The notes beneath the pieces are model-generated. The model made no database searches. It worked only from the letters and a program-made list of their open reading frames with translations, and had not been told where the DNA came from. Both the position numbers and the translations under genes were made by a program. Below, piece after piece: positions 9,264 to 17,564 of a stretch of 64,000 nt of DNA. The DNA comes from an uncultured Rhizobiaceae group bacterium (GTDB taxonomy: Bacteria; Pseudomonadota; Alphaproteobacteria; Rhizobiales; Rhizobiaceae): contig CANMVS010000004.1 of assembly GCA_947501445.1 (NCBI GenBank), forward strand, positions 62,001 to 126,000, given 5' to 3'. Every line of letters starts with the position of its first letter. Positions within the stretch are counted from its first letter, which is position 1.

Positions 9264-9566
9264 CTATCGGGTGGCGTCGCCACCATCGACAAGAATGAGT
9301 TCAACCTCGCCAGCGCCGCCGCGCCGATGGTTTGATGCGTCGACATAGGCCTGTGAGCGCCAGCAGGCCTCGGCCTGATCAAGCGATGGAAATTCAATGA
9401 CGACAAAACGGTGGAAGTGGTCACTTCCTTCCAGAATACGGGCCTCGCCACCACGGGCCAGCACCTTGCCGCCATGCGCTTCAATGATCGCCGGCACCCG
9501 ATCCGTGTAGCGTTTATAGGCCACGGGATCATTGATGCGGGACCGGGCTACCCAATAGGCTGGCAT
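9264..9566 (-). CDS. DUF1330 family protein
   Basis: A 100-residue protein matching the DUF1330 ferredoxin-like fold: start MPAYWVARSRINDPVAYKRY, middle GGKVLARGGEARILEG, then FVVIEFPSLDQAEACW. The family is widespread and functionally undefined, related in fold to ABM and EthD proteins. The gene lies between the TRAP permease and the quinone oxidoreductase genes, all on the minus strand. A REP-like repeat lies just upstream. Confidence 0.88.
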   Translation of the reverse strand: MPAYWVARSRINDPVAYKRYTDRVPAIIEAHGGKVLARGGEARILEGSDHFHRFVVIEFPSLDQAEACWRSQAYVDASNHRRGGAGEVELILVDGGDATR

Positions 9567-9583
9567 GTCATTTTGCTCCTTTA

Positions 9584-9682
9584 GACCGTTTCACGTATTG
9601 CCAGAAACGGGACAACGGTGTCGGCCGTTGATTTTGTTGATGCATTCAGGTTTTGCCGATACCGTCAAAACCTCAATTGCTG
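9584..9682 (+). repeat. REP-like two-hairpin element, full copy
   Basis: One of the ~100-bp elements found across the window. It starts GACCGTTTCACG, contains CCGTTTC pairing with GAAACGG, and ends with TTCAGGTTTTG pairing, with one mismatch in this copy, with CAAAACCTCAA. It lies between the DUF1330 gene and the TRAP large permease gene. The two stem-loops separated by a CGGTGTCGGCC linker are the defining layout. Confidence 0.85.
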
Positions 9683-9695
9683 TGGCAGACCCCGG

Positions 9696-11042
9696 TCAGA
9701 ACATCAGATCGGGCAGGTAATTTGCTATCGCCGGAAAGACGACGATGGAAATGATGCCGATCAGCATGATGATCCAATAGGGGATCGAATGGCGGAATAT
9801 CTCCCGCACACCGACGGTTTTATCCTCAATGGCCGCCTTGACCGTATAGACCAGCAGGCCAAAGGGCGGTGTCAGCAACCCGGCTTCAATGGCCAGAATA
9901 CCCACAACAGCAAAGGATATACGGTCGAAACCAAGGGCGGCGGCAAGCGGCTCGAAAATCGGCACTGTAAGCAACATGATCGAAATGGAATCGATCACCA
10001 TGCCGAGAATGAACCAGACCAGCACCATCAGTGCGAGGATCGTATAGGGCGAAAGACCGGATTCGAGGAAAAAACTCTGGATTGCGCTTGTCACGCCTGT
10101 CATCGCCAGGGTGCGTGAATAGAGCGCCGCTGTCAGCAGCAGGATGAGGATTGGCGCTGCCGTCTTGCCGACGGAAAAAATCGCCGCAAGCAACTGTTTG
10201 GTGCGCATGCCCTTGGTAAAGGCAAACAGCAATGCCAGTGCAGCACCGGCGCCTGCACCCTCGGTGGGTGTGAATATGCCAAACCAGATACCGCCCAGAA
10301 CACCGGCAACAATAAATCCGATGCCGGAAAAACTTCCCAATACCGTCCAGCCGCCCGGTTGTTGCGTCCCACCCGGGACCAGGCCATCCAGCGCCGCCTG
10401 ATCCTGCATCCGTTTTTCACCGGTGGCTTCAGGCCACACGATGGCAGTGCCGATGACATAGATGAGAAACAGCATGGCCAGCAGAATGCCCGGCAGGATA
10501 CCGGCCAGAAACAGACGCCCGATGGATTGTTCGGTCAATATTCCCCATACGATCATCAAAACGCTGGGCGGAATGAGCATGCCGAGGCAACTTGAACCGG
10601 CAATGGAACCAAGTGCAAAACCCTTGTTGTAGCCAAGTGCCTTCATCTGCGGATAGGCAATGCGCGAAAACGCCGCTGCCGATGCAATGGACACGCCTGT
10701 GACAAATGAGAATATTGTATTGCCGATAACTGTCGCAACGGCAAGGCGGCCGGGCAAGCGGCGCACCCCGCGATTAATCGCCATATAGATATCGGTCATG
10801 GCGCCCGACCGGGCGATAAATTCACCCATCAGCATGAACAGCGGAATAACGGCAAAGGTGAAATCGCGCAGCGCTTCGGCCGCCGTACTGGCAAGGGTCG
10901 CCTCGACAATGCGAAACTTGCCGGTGACCATATAGATGCCGACAACACTGGTCATGCCAAGGGCGATGGCCACATGCACGCCAAGCATGACCAGCCCCAA
11001 AAGCAACACAACAATGACAATGACGGTATTGACGTCAAACAT
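9696..11042 (-). CDS. TRAP transporter large permease (DctM family)
   Basis: A 448-residue protein with about twelve membrane segments. Family blocks include GVHVAIALGMTSVVGIY at the start, FAVIPLFMLMGEFIARSG (about 63-80), GCLGMLIPPSVLMIVWG-like (SSCLGMLIPPSVLM) and the C-terminal TPPFGLLVYTVK. DctM subunits form the main ion-coupled translocation path for organic acids in the inner membrane. The small permease gene lies 57 bases upstream and the binding protein gene just before that, so the transporter is complete. Confidence 0.93.
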   Translation of the reverse strand: MFDVNTVIVIVVLLLGLVMLGVHVAIALGMTSVVGIYMVTGKFRIVEATLASTAAEALRDFTFAVIPLFMLMGEFIARSGAMTDIYMAINRGVRRLPGRLAVATVIGNTIFSFVTGVSIASAAAFSRIAYPQMKALGYNKGFALGSIAGSSCLGMLIPPSVLMIVWGILTEQSIGRLFLAGILPGILLAMLFLIYVIGTAIVWPEATGEKRMQDQAALDGLVPGGTQQPGGWTVLGSFSGIGFIVAGVLGGIWFGIFTPTEGAGAGAALALLFAFTKGMRTKQLLAAIFSVGKTAAPILILLLTAALYSRTLAMTGVTSAIQSFFLESGLSPYTILALMVLVWFILGMVIDSISIMLLTVPIFEPLAAALGFDRISFAVVGILAIEAGLLTPPFGLLVYTVKAAIEDKTVGVREIFRHSIPYWIIMLIGIISIVVFPAIANYLPDLMF

Positions 11043-11099
11043 GATTGACTATTGCCCCGCGGTGGCTGGCTGGACGCCGGACGAAATTGGGATTGGCTG

Positions 11100-11600
11100 T
11101 CACAGGGTCAATTCCTCGGCATCAAGGCCAAACAGCTCAATGGCTGCAAGCAACAGGTAGTTGATGACTGCGAAGGCACTGCCAAGCAAGATCGTGAAGC
11201 GCGTTGGCCAGACCGGCACCCGCATCGCCCCTTCGCCATCAAATTCGCCATTGGCAAATGAGCGCAAAGCCGGATCAATCGCCCCCTTGAACAGAATGAT
11301 GAAAAAGGCTGCACCCAGTAAAAACCCGGCGGCGGCCAGCAGGCGGCGCGTGCGCGGACCAAACAGATGAATGAGAAAATCCGCACCCAGCATGGAGCGG
11401 CTGCGTATGGCAAATCCAACCTGCAGAAATACGATCATCACCACCGAATTGGCGACAATCTCCTTTGTCCCGTGCAGCGGCAGGTTGATTGCACGAAAGA
11501 TAATGTCTGCCAGCGCAATGAAACACAGCACAAATGCCCAGGTAGCTGCCAGGATCATCAGCAGTTTGGTCAATCGATCTGACAGGCGAATGAGGCTCAT
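11100..11600 (-). CDS. TRAP transporter small permease (DctQ family)
   Basis: About 166 residues with four membrane helices and the DctQ-type motif around FADIIFRAINLP-like residues (LADIIFRAINLPLHGTKEIV). The ATG at 11600 opens MSLIRLSDRLTKLL with a GGAACGGG stretch upstream; in-frame GTG 11642 and ATGs at 11630 and 11627 are alternatives. It pairs with the DctM subunit downstream and the DctP-type binding protein upstream. Confidence 0.88.
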   Translation of the reverse strand: MSLIRLSDRLTKLLMILAATWAFVLCFIALADIIFRAINLPLHGTKEIVANSVVMIVFLQVGFAIRSRSMLGADFLIHLFGPRTRRLLAAAGFLLGAAFFIILFKGAIDPALRSFANGEFDGEGAMRVPVWPTRFTILLGSAFAVINYLLLAAIELFGLDAEELTL

Positions 11601-11666
11601 GGCAATACCCGTTCCAGCGCAAGACATCATCGGCGCGGCCACATCATGGCCGCGCCGATTACTGAT

Positions 11667-12728
11667 TTATTTGATGTTGTAACGCACCGGCCAGGTGTAG
11701 CCGTTGCTTTCAGCCGCTTCCATTGTCAGCTTCAGGACTTCCGAGGCCGGCAGACCCTGGGCATCCAGTTCTGCGGCCATCTTCTGCGGCCATTCAGCCA
11801 GTGACTTGCCCCAGTCTTCGCGCACCGACGGGTCAATTTCCGTCACCGTGATTGTATCGCGCAAAGTGGCAACATCCTTGGCATAACGATCCTTGTTGAC
11901 CGAACCTGTCTGTTCCTCAAAATCGGCAGCGACCTCCAGCAGGATCGCCTGCACATCTTCCGGCAGCGAATTATAGGTTTCCATATTGATGGTCAGACCA
12001 TGCCAGGTCATCGAGCCAAAGCCGATCAGCGTATAGAATGGGCCCGGCTCATAGAGTTTCAGATTGACCCAGGCACTGGGGAACATGATCCAGCCCTCAT
12101 AAACATGGGTCTTCATTTCCGTATAGGCGGTTGCCAGTGAGCTTTGCACCGGCGTGACACCGCCATAGGCAAGCCAATTGAGATTAAGACCGGCACCGGC
12201 AATTTTCTGACCCTTCAAATCGGCCAGTTTGTCCCAGGCAAAACTGGTGCCCAGATTATACCCGCCATCGGCGATGCGGGCGAGGAGCTTCTGGTTGAAT
12301 TTCTCCTCAAAGACATTTTGCAGATAAGGAACCTTCTTGTAGACATCCTGCGCCGTTTTCAAACTGACTGTCGGGTCCATGGTTCCAAAGGGCAGCATGA
12401 CCTGAAAGGCGTGCAGCGGCAGATTGGATGCCTCGAAACAAAAGCACATGCCGCCAATGTCGATTATACCATCCTGAACACCCTCAAGAACCTCGGTCAC
12501 CTTGACGATTGATCCGGAATAGCCTTCCACGAAGGTGATCGTATGATCGGTACGCTCGGCCACCCTTTTGATCAGCTCAGGCTGGAAATAGCTCTGCATG
12601 AGACCGGCATAGACAACGCCGGGCGGGTGCCCGGAGCCAATGCGAAGGTTGAAGTTATCGGCACTGGCAGCACTGACAGATAGGCCAAGTGCAGCTGAGA
12701 CCACGGTTGTAATCAAAGTCGATTTCAT
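11667..12728 (-). CDS. TRAP transporter substrate-binding protein (DctP family)
   Basis: A 353-residue periplasmic protein: signal peptide MKSTLITTVVSAALGLSVSA, mature start near DNFNLRIGSGHPPG. The body has the DctP pattern with LADLKGQKIAGAG (about 184-196) and WIMFPSAWVNLKLYEPG. The start at 12728 follows GGGAGGA. DctP proteins bind carboxylate or sugar-acid ligands through a conserved arginine; the ligand here is unknown. Downstream DctQ and DctM genes complete the system. Confidence 0.92.
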   Translation of the reverse strand: MKSTLITTVVSAALGLSVSAASADNFNLRIGSGHPPGVVYAGLMQSYFQPELIKRVAERTDHTITFVEGYSGSIVKVTEVLEGVQDGIIDIGGMCFCFEASNLPLHAFQVMLPFGTMDPTVSLKTAQDVYKKVPYLQNVFEEKFNQKLLARIADGGYNLGTSFAWDKLADLKGQKIAGAGLNLNWLAYGGVTPVQSSLATAYTEMKTHVYEGWIMFPSAWVNLKLYEPGPFYTLIGFGSMTWHGLTINMETYNSLPEDVQAILLEVAADFEEQTGSVNKDRYAKDVATLRDTITVTEIDPSVREDWGKSLAEWPQKMAAELDAQGLPASEVLKLTMEAAESNGYTWPVRYNIK

Positions 12729-12842
12729 TGCTTCCTCCCTTGGTGCCACAATGGATGGATTTTCCGGTTATGGCGTTTTCTGATTGCCGCCTTGCAGCGG
12801 GTATGCCCGTCTCCCTTGAATTGCAGTGTTCATCGCCTGCGA

Positions 12843-13292
12843 TCAGTTCGGCTCTTTCAGCCTCACGTGATCGGGTATTTCCAGCGGTTCGTTCTCACTG
12901 TCCTTGAACTCCACCGTGGTGAACAAAAGGTCGGTATCACCAACATTCATGACCGAGTGGGTAAAATCCGTGCCAAGCGGAAATGTGAAATGTTTGGTTT
13001 CACCCGGATGATGAATGACATCCTGGATGCGGCCATCATCGTACCAGCCACGGGCTTTGCCATGGGAATGGCAGGACCAGAAATAGTCGAGCACATGGCG
13101 ATGGAAACCGCAGCGGACGCCCGGCGGCAGGTGCAGGTGCCAGACCCTCAGGCGATCGGTTTCCGAAACCAATACGCTGCCGACAATGCCGCTGTTGCGG
13201 TTTTCCTCAAATTCCTGCTGCATGTCGACCGGCCAGTGCGCCCGCGGGTTTGGGCCGCTGCCGGGTTCATGAACAACATCTATCTGCGCCAT
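12843..13292 (-). CDS. Cupin-domain protein
   Basis: About 149 residues with a single jelly-roll pattern: GVRCGFHRHVLDYFWS gives the H-x-H metal-binding strand and GTDFTHSVMNVGDTDLLFTTVEF gives the second cupin motif with its histidine. The start ATG 13292 has GGAG seven bases upstream. Such small cupins are dioxygenases, isomerases or sugar-binding proteins. It lies between the aldolase and the TRAP binding protein genes, suggesting action on the imported ligand, but the reaction cannot be named. Confidence 0.78.
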   Translation of the reverse strand: MAQIDVVHEPGSGPNPRAHWPVDMQQEFEENRNSGIVGSVLVSETDRLRVWHLHLPPGVRCGFHRHVLDYFWSCHSHGKARGWYDDGRIQDVIHHPGETKHFTFPLGTDFTHSVMNVGDTDLLFTTVEFKDSENEPLEIPDHVRLKEPN

Positions 13293-13325
13293 AACAGTCT
13301 CCTTCGTATCGTGCGTGCACATGGA

Positions 13326-14255
13326 TCATGCGGCCACCCGTCGGCGGCCAAGGATGCCCGCGCGCGGCTCCAACGCTTCAAGGTCATCGCGTAATTGTTC
13401 TGCCTGCTGCCGCGTCAAACCTGTCTGCGGCGGAAAGACCGGCAGCCATGTGTCATCGCCGGTCCGCCAGGCTTCAATCTGCTTGAGTGCCGCACTCAGG
13501 GGGTGCTTCGAGATGGCCATTCTGACGGCCGTCAGTGTTTCCTGATGGTCTGCCGCCTGTGACCCGGTTGAATCAAGGGTCAGCCGCGCCAGCGCCGCCG
13601 ACGCATTTGTTGTTGCCGAGATTATGCCGCCACAGCCGCTTTCAAGCGCCCGCAGGAGAACACCTTCATTTGAAGGAAAGACATCAAAATCATCGGCCGC
13701 TTCGACGAATTTCAATGCGCCCTCGAAATCACCGGAACTGTCTTTCAATCCGGCAATGATCGGGCCAAAATCGGCTTTCAACCGTTGGATCAAAGAGACG
13801 CTGATTGGCGTCATTGACATGAGCGGGAAGTGATAAAGATAGATCCGCAACCGGGCATCGCCGATTTTTTCAATCAGCCGGGCGTAATAGGCATAAAGGC
13901 CATCTTCGGGTGCATTCTTGAAATAGAAGGGCGGCAATACAAGGACGTTGCAAAAGCCTGCATCCAGCGCCGCGCGTGTTGCAACAATTGCATCACCGGT
14001 CGCACAGGAGCCGGTACCGAAGATTACCTGAGCCGAACCAAAGCCGGCCTGTGCGAACACCTGTGGCAGGGCCACACGAAAGGAAAGTGGCAGGGAGTTG
14101 CCCTCTCCTGTCGTGCCAAGCGGTGCTACGCCATCAAGACCCTGCTCGACGTTCCAGCGACAGTAATCAACCAGCTTCTGTGCGTCCGGTTCACCGTTCT
14201 TGTCGACCGGTGTCAGGGATGCTGCATATATGCCCTTGTTTGCCTTGCTCATCAT
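13326..14255 (-). CDS. Dihydrodipicolinate synthase / N-acetylneuraminate lyase family aldolase
   Basis: A 309-residue class I aldolase-type TIM barrel. The motif LGTTGEGNSLPL (about residues 46-57) is the family phosphate/carboxylate-binding loop; the Schiff-base lysine sits in IAGLKDSSGDF (about 163-173), with the upstream tyrosine in LYHFPLM. The location in a catabolic operon argues for pyruvate-releasing sugar-acid breakdown rather than lysine synthesis. Starts at 14255 or 14252 (two consecutive ATGs). It begins one base after the stop of the alcohol dehydrogenase gene. Confidence 0.9.
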   Translation of the reverse strand: MMSKANKGIYAASLTPVDKNGEPDAQKLVDYCRWNVEQGLDGVAPLGTTGEGNSLPLSFRVALPQVFAQAGFGSAQVIFGTGSCATGDAIVATRAALDAGFCNVLVLPPFYFKNAPEDGLYAYYARLIEKIGDARLRIYLYHFPLMSMTPISVSLIQRLKADFGPIIAGLKDSSGDFEGALKFVEAADDFDVFPSNEGVLLRALESGCGGIISATTNASAALARLTLDSTGSQAADHQETLTAVRMAISKHPLSAALKQIEAWRTGDDTWLPVFPPQTGLTRQQAEQLRDDLEALEPRAGILGRRRVAA

Positions 14256-14256
14256 G

Positions 14257-15420
14257 TTACTGCCCTGCCTGCGTTTTTTGTGCGACGCCGCGCGCCTTGA
14301 CCACAACCTTGATGGCGTCATCAACCCGCTCGCGGGCATAGCGCAAAGCCTCGGGCAGATCTTCCAGCGCAAATGTATGGGTGTGAATCACACTGGCATC
14401 GAACCGCTTGTCGGCCATCAGCGCCATGGCCCGGTGGGTTGCGCTGCGGCCCTCGCCGCGAATGCCGTAGAGATAGATGTTGTTTTTGACCACATGCGGC
14501 AGATCCACGGTTGCCGGCTCGTGGGGAAAGGCTGCAAAGCAGATTTTGCCGCCACGGTTGGTCATATGAATGGCGTCATTGATTGCTGTCTGGCTGCCGG
14601 CGCATTCTACCACGTAATCAGCGCCGCGCTGGCCAACAATGCCCTTCACCGTTTCCACGACATCACTGCTGCGCACATTGATGACATGATCGGCACCCAA
14701 CTGACGCCCGATGGCAAGCCGGCTGTCACGGGTTCCGGTAAGAATTACCGGTGATGCGCCCAGCGCCTTGGCCACGGCAACGGCCAGCAGGCCAATGGGC
14801 CCGGGGCCCATGACGACGACACTCTCACCGGCGACAAGACCGCCAAGCTCGGTGAGGCCATACATGGATGTGCCTGCCGTCACGACAAGCGTTGCCTCTT
14901 CGTCAGACATGGTATCGGGCACTGAAATCACGGTATTGATATTGTTGATCGCATATTCGGCAAAGCCGCCATCGGTGGTAAAGCCGTTGGCCCGGTGCCC
15001 CTTGTCAACATCACCATAGTTGAGCCCATAGTTCAAACAGGACGTATACATGCCCTGCCGACAGCGTTTGCACTGGCCGCAACCGGCATGAATTTCGACC
15101 GTGACTCGCTCGCCGATTTCGAATTCATCGACGCCCGGACCAAGGGCTGCAACCGTGCCCATATATTCATGGCCGGGGGTAAAATTCCGGTTGAAGGGCG
15201 GCCCACCCTGGATCACGGCAGGCGTGCCGTAATGAATGACCTCCAGATCCGTTGCGCAGATCGCCACCGCGTCAATGCGGATCAGCACCTCGGCCCGACC
15301 CGGCATGGGAACCGGTTTTTCAATCAGTGACAATGCGTCGGGATCGCCAATCACCCATGCCTTCATGGTATCGGGTACTGGCATCGTCGGAGATGTCTTG
15401 ATGCGGCTGTCGCTGGCCAT
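14257..15420 (-). CDS. Zinc-dependent alcohol/polyol dehydrogenase (MDR family)
   Basis: A 387-residue zinc MDR enzyme. Features in order: catalytic-zinc residues CATDLEVIHYG and GHEYMGTVAALGPGVDEFEIG, structural-zinc cysteines in GCGQCKRCRQGMYTSC (about 113-128), and the NAD-binding GPGPIGLLAVAVAKALGASPV. It oxidises an alcohol or sugar-type hydroxyl with NAD(P). Start ATG 15420 has AGGAA seven bases upstream. As the first gene of the minus-strand cluster, divergent from the GntR gene, it is the probable first gene of the operon controlled by that regulator. Confidence 0.92.
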   Translation of the reverse strand: MASDSRIKTSPTMPVPDTMKAWVIGDPDALSLIEKPVPMPGRAEVLIRIDAVAICATDLEVIHYGTPAVIQGGPPFNRNFTPGHEYMGTVAALGPGVDEFEIGERVTVEIHAGCGQCKRCRQGMYTSCLNYGLNYGDVDKGHRANGFTTDGGFAEYAINNINTVISVPDTMSDEEATLVVTAGTSMYGLTELGGLVAGESVVVMGPGPIGLLAVAVAKALGASPVILTGTRDSRLAIGRQLGADHVINVRSSDVVETVKGIVGQRGADYVVECAGSQTAINDAIHMTNRGGKICFAAFPHEPATVDLPHVVKNNIYLYGIRGEGRSATHRAMALMADKRFDASVIHTHTFALEDLPEALRYARERVDDAIKVVVKARGVAQKTQAGQ

Positions 15421-15514
15421 TCATGATTCCTGTGAACGTTTGAAAACCGCAGCAGCGATTTCAGCAATGGATGATCTGCGGCCAATGATACACGCCGTCC
15501 ACCGCGAGTCAAAT

Positions 15515-15544
15515 ATTATCGATAATCGTTCAATGATAATCGAG
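15515..15544. promoter_or_regulatory. Candidate GntR operator: palindrome ATTATCGATAAT with adjacent repeat
   Basis: ATTATCGATAAT at 15515-15526 is a perfect 12-bp palindrome, and GATAATCG recurs at 15521-15528 and 15535-15542. It lies in the 202-base gap between the divergent alcohol dehydrogenase and GntR genes, where autoregulating FCD-type regulators usually bind. The assignment to this regulator is inference. Confidence 0.5.
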
Positions 15545-15622
15545 AAAATACACATTCTGCTATTGGCAAATTCGGAATTCACTTGGCTTTTTAACCCAAT
15601 CGTCTATATCGTGGCAGAACCG

Positions 15623-16318
15623 ATGTTGTTGCCAAGCTCAACCACAGAAAGCACCAAACCGCCTGCCATGACACATGCTCAACCCCTTTCAAGAGCTTCC
15701 CTTTCCCAGCAAATTCGTGACCGCCTGCTCAGCCGGATCATGACAGGCGCGCTGAAACCGGGTGACCGGCTGATCGAATTGAAAATCGCTGCCGAAATGG
15801 CCACCAGCCAGGCACCGGTGCGCGAAGCACTGCGTGAACTCGAAGCCATGGGCGTGATCGAAACCCTGCGCAACAAGGGTGCGCGGGTGCGGGTGATAAC
15901 CGACGAGGAACTACGGCAGATTTATGATGTGCGGGCGCAGCTTGAAGGCTATGCGAGTGAACTGGTAACCCGCAGCGGCATAGCCCTCAAATCCAAATTG
16001 ACAGCCTGCATTCGCGACATGAAAAGGGCGGCCCGCAAGAGCGATTCCCTTGCCTTTGCAGACCACAATATGGAGTTTCACCGCATTATCGTCGAAGGCT
16101 CCGGCAATATGGTTCTGCTGGAACTCTGGGAAACACTGAACGTCAAAATGCGTACCATGGTCAATGTATCACGCAGCAGCAAAAACCTTCTGGATCTGGC
16201 ACAATCCCATCAGGCCATTGTCGATGCCATTGCGGCAGGCGATGCGGATCAATCCCATGCGGCAGCGCGGATGCATGTTCTGGATAACAAGCCTGACGCC
16301 ACCGCCAAGACCGCTTAG
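15623..16318 (+). CDS. GntR family transcriptional regulator, FCD (FadR-like) subfamily
   Basis: About 231 residues. An N-terminal winged helix (SLSQQIRDRLLSRIM, GDRLIELKIAAEMATSQAPVREALRELEAMG) is followed by an all-helical FCD ligand domain with the metal-binding residues in FADHNMEFHRIIV and SHQAIVDAI. The family represses neighbouring catabolic operons and is released by a carboxylate inducer. Start is uncertain: ATG 15623 is chosen, but a possible promoter (TTGGCT, 16 bases, TATATC near 15605) lies so close that ATG 15668 may be the real start. It is divergent from the alcohol dehydrogenase cluster. Confidence 0.88.
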   Translation: MLLPSSTTESTKPPAMTHAQPLSRASLSQQIRDRLLSRIMTGALKPGDRLIELKIAAEMATSQAPVREALRELEAMGVIETLRNKGARVRVITDEELRQIYDVRAQLEGYASELVTRSGIALKSKLTACIRDMKRAARKSDSLAFADHNMEFHRIIVEGSGNMVLLELWETLNVKMRTMVNVSRSSKNLLDLAQSHQAIVDAIAAGDADQSHAAARMHVLDNKPDATAKTA

Positions 16319-16446
16319 ACCATAACATCTGCACGCGTGCCTGCCTGTGTCCCCTGCAACGCAGCGTGTACCCGGCCCTTCACACCACACTTGAACCGGC
16401 AAAGCACCATACGCATATGCAACAAAACCTGTTTTGAGGAATAATC

Positions 16447-17556
16447 ATGCGCGCAATAATCGCTGCATTGGTTCTTTTTGGTCTGGGGAGCCATGCCATG
16501 GCGGATGCGTTGGAAACCGAAATCAGCAACCTGTTTGCGCAGGCCGCCGCCAAGAACAAGCGCTTTGCCCTGGGCGCCGCCTATGCTGTTGGCGACAGCC
16601 AGCCCGGCCTGTACAGCGCCGGCCCGCGCTTCAAGGGCAGTGATGATCAGGTCACCACCCATGCGCCCTGGCACATTGGCTCCATCACCAAATCATTCAC
16701 CGCAACATTGATCCTCCAACTGGCACAGCGTGATGTTCTGGCACTGGATAGCCCGATAGGCGGCTATCTGAAACGCCATGCGGATCACATGCACAGCGAT
16801 TGGCAGACCATTACCCTGCACCAGTTGCTGAGCCATACGGCTGGCATTCCGGCCAATGGGTCACAAGAGCATATGACCCGCCCGGCCACCAACCCGGTTG
16901 ATGACAGGATTGCCGTCCTTCAATCCCTGTGGAGCAGGCCGCTGACCGGGCGGTCCGGTACATTCAAATACTCCAACATCGGCTATGTGCTTGCTGCCAT
17001 TATCGCCGAAGAGACCACGGCCAAGCCGTGGGAAGAGCTTGTTGCAACTCAGATCGCCGCGCCCCTTGGCTTGACATCGCTTGGTTTCGGCCCACCGGAC
17101 AATGAAGGCGCACCCTGGGGACACCGGGGTTTTCCGGGCTTTAAACGGCCGGCTGATCCCAATGGCAGCGAACCGGCTGATAATCCTGTCTGGATGGGGC
17201 CTGCGGGCCGCTTGCACATGAACCTGAATGATCTCGTCATCTGGGGCCAGGCGCACCTTAAAGCCTGCAAGGGGGCCAATCCTGCCTTCCTCAGCCAGGA
17301 AAACTGCCAGCGTATGCAAACCGCAAACAGCAAGGATTATGGCTATGGCTGGGTGATTCAGCCCCGGCCTGACGGCAGCGGCGCATCTGTGTGGCACAAT
17401 GGTTCAAACACCATGTGGTATGCCATTCTCATTATTGAGCCGGAAAATGATCTCGTTTTGGCGGTCACCACCAACACCGGCAGCGCGGCCCGTGTTGAAA
17501 AGCTGGCAACAGCCATGACAAAGGCGCTGTTGAAAAACGCAAGGCAGGATGAATAG
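16447..17556 (+). CDS. Exported serine hydrolase, class C beta-lactamase family
   Basis: A 369-residue protein with a signal peptide (MRAIIAALVLFGLGSHAMA). Three penicillin-binding-type motifs are present: SITK (about residues 79-82), Y-S-N (FKYSNIGYVLAA) and a C-terminal HNG (SVWHNGSN) in the place of KTG. This set marks the beta-lactamase/esterase/DD-peptidase superfamily; most members outside true AmpC are esterases or peptidases, so antibiotic resistance should not be assumed. The ATG has GAGGA seven bases upstream. It converges with the MBL-fold gene, only 8 bases apart. Confidence 0.88.
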   Translation: MRAIIAALVLFGLGSHAMADALETEISNLFAQAAAKNKRFALGAAYAVGDSQPGLYSAGPRFKGSDDQVTTHAPWHIGSITKSFTATLILQLAQRDVLALDSPIGGYLKRHADHMHSDWQTITLHQLLSHTAGIPANGSQEHMTRPATNPVDDRIAVLQSLWSRPLTGRSGTFKYSNIGYVLAAIIAEETTAKPWEELVATQIAAPLGLTSLGFGPPDNEGAPWGHRGFPGFKRPADPNGSEPADNPVWMGPAGRLHMNLNDLVIWGQAHLKACKGANPAFLSQENCQRMQTANSKDYGYGWVIQPRPDGSGASVWHNGSNTMWYAILIIEPENDLVLAVTTNTGSAARVEKLATAMTKALLKNARQDE

Positions 17557-17564
17557 ACCCGGCG

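Noticed and set aside
16447-17556. AmpC-type resistance beta-lactamase
   Set aside because: The SxxK and YxN motifs fit, but HNG replaces KTG and the wider sequence is of the general serine-hydrolase type, so resistance is not supported.
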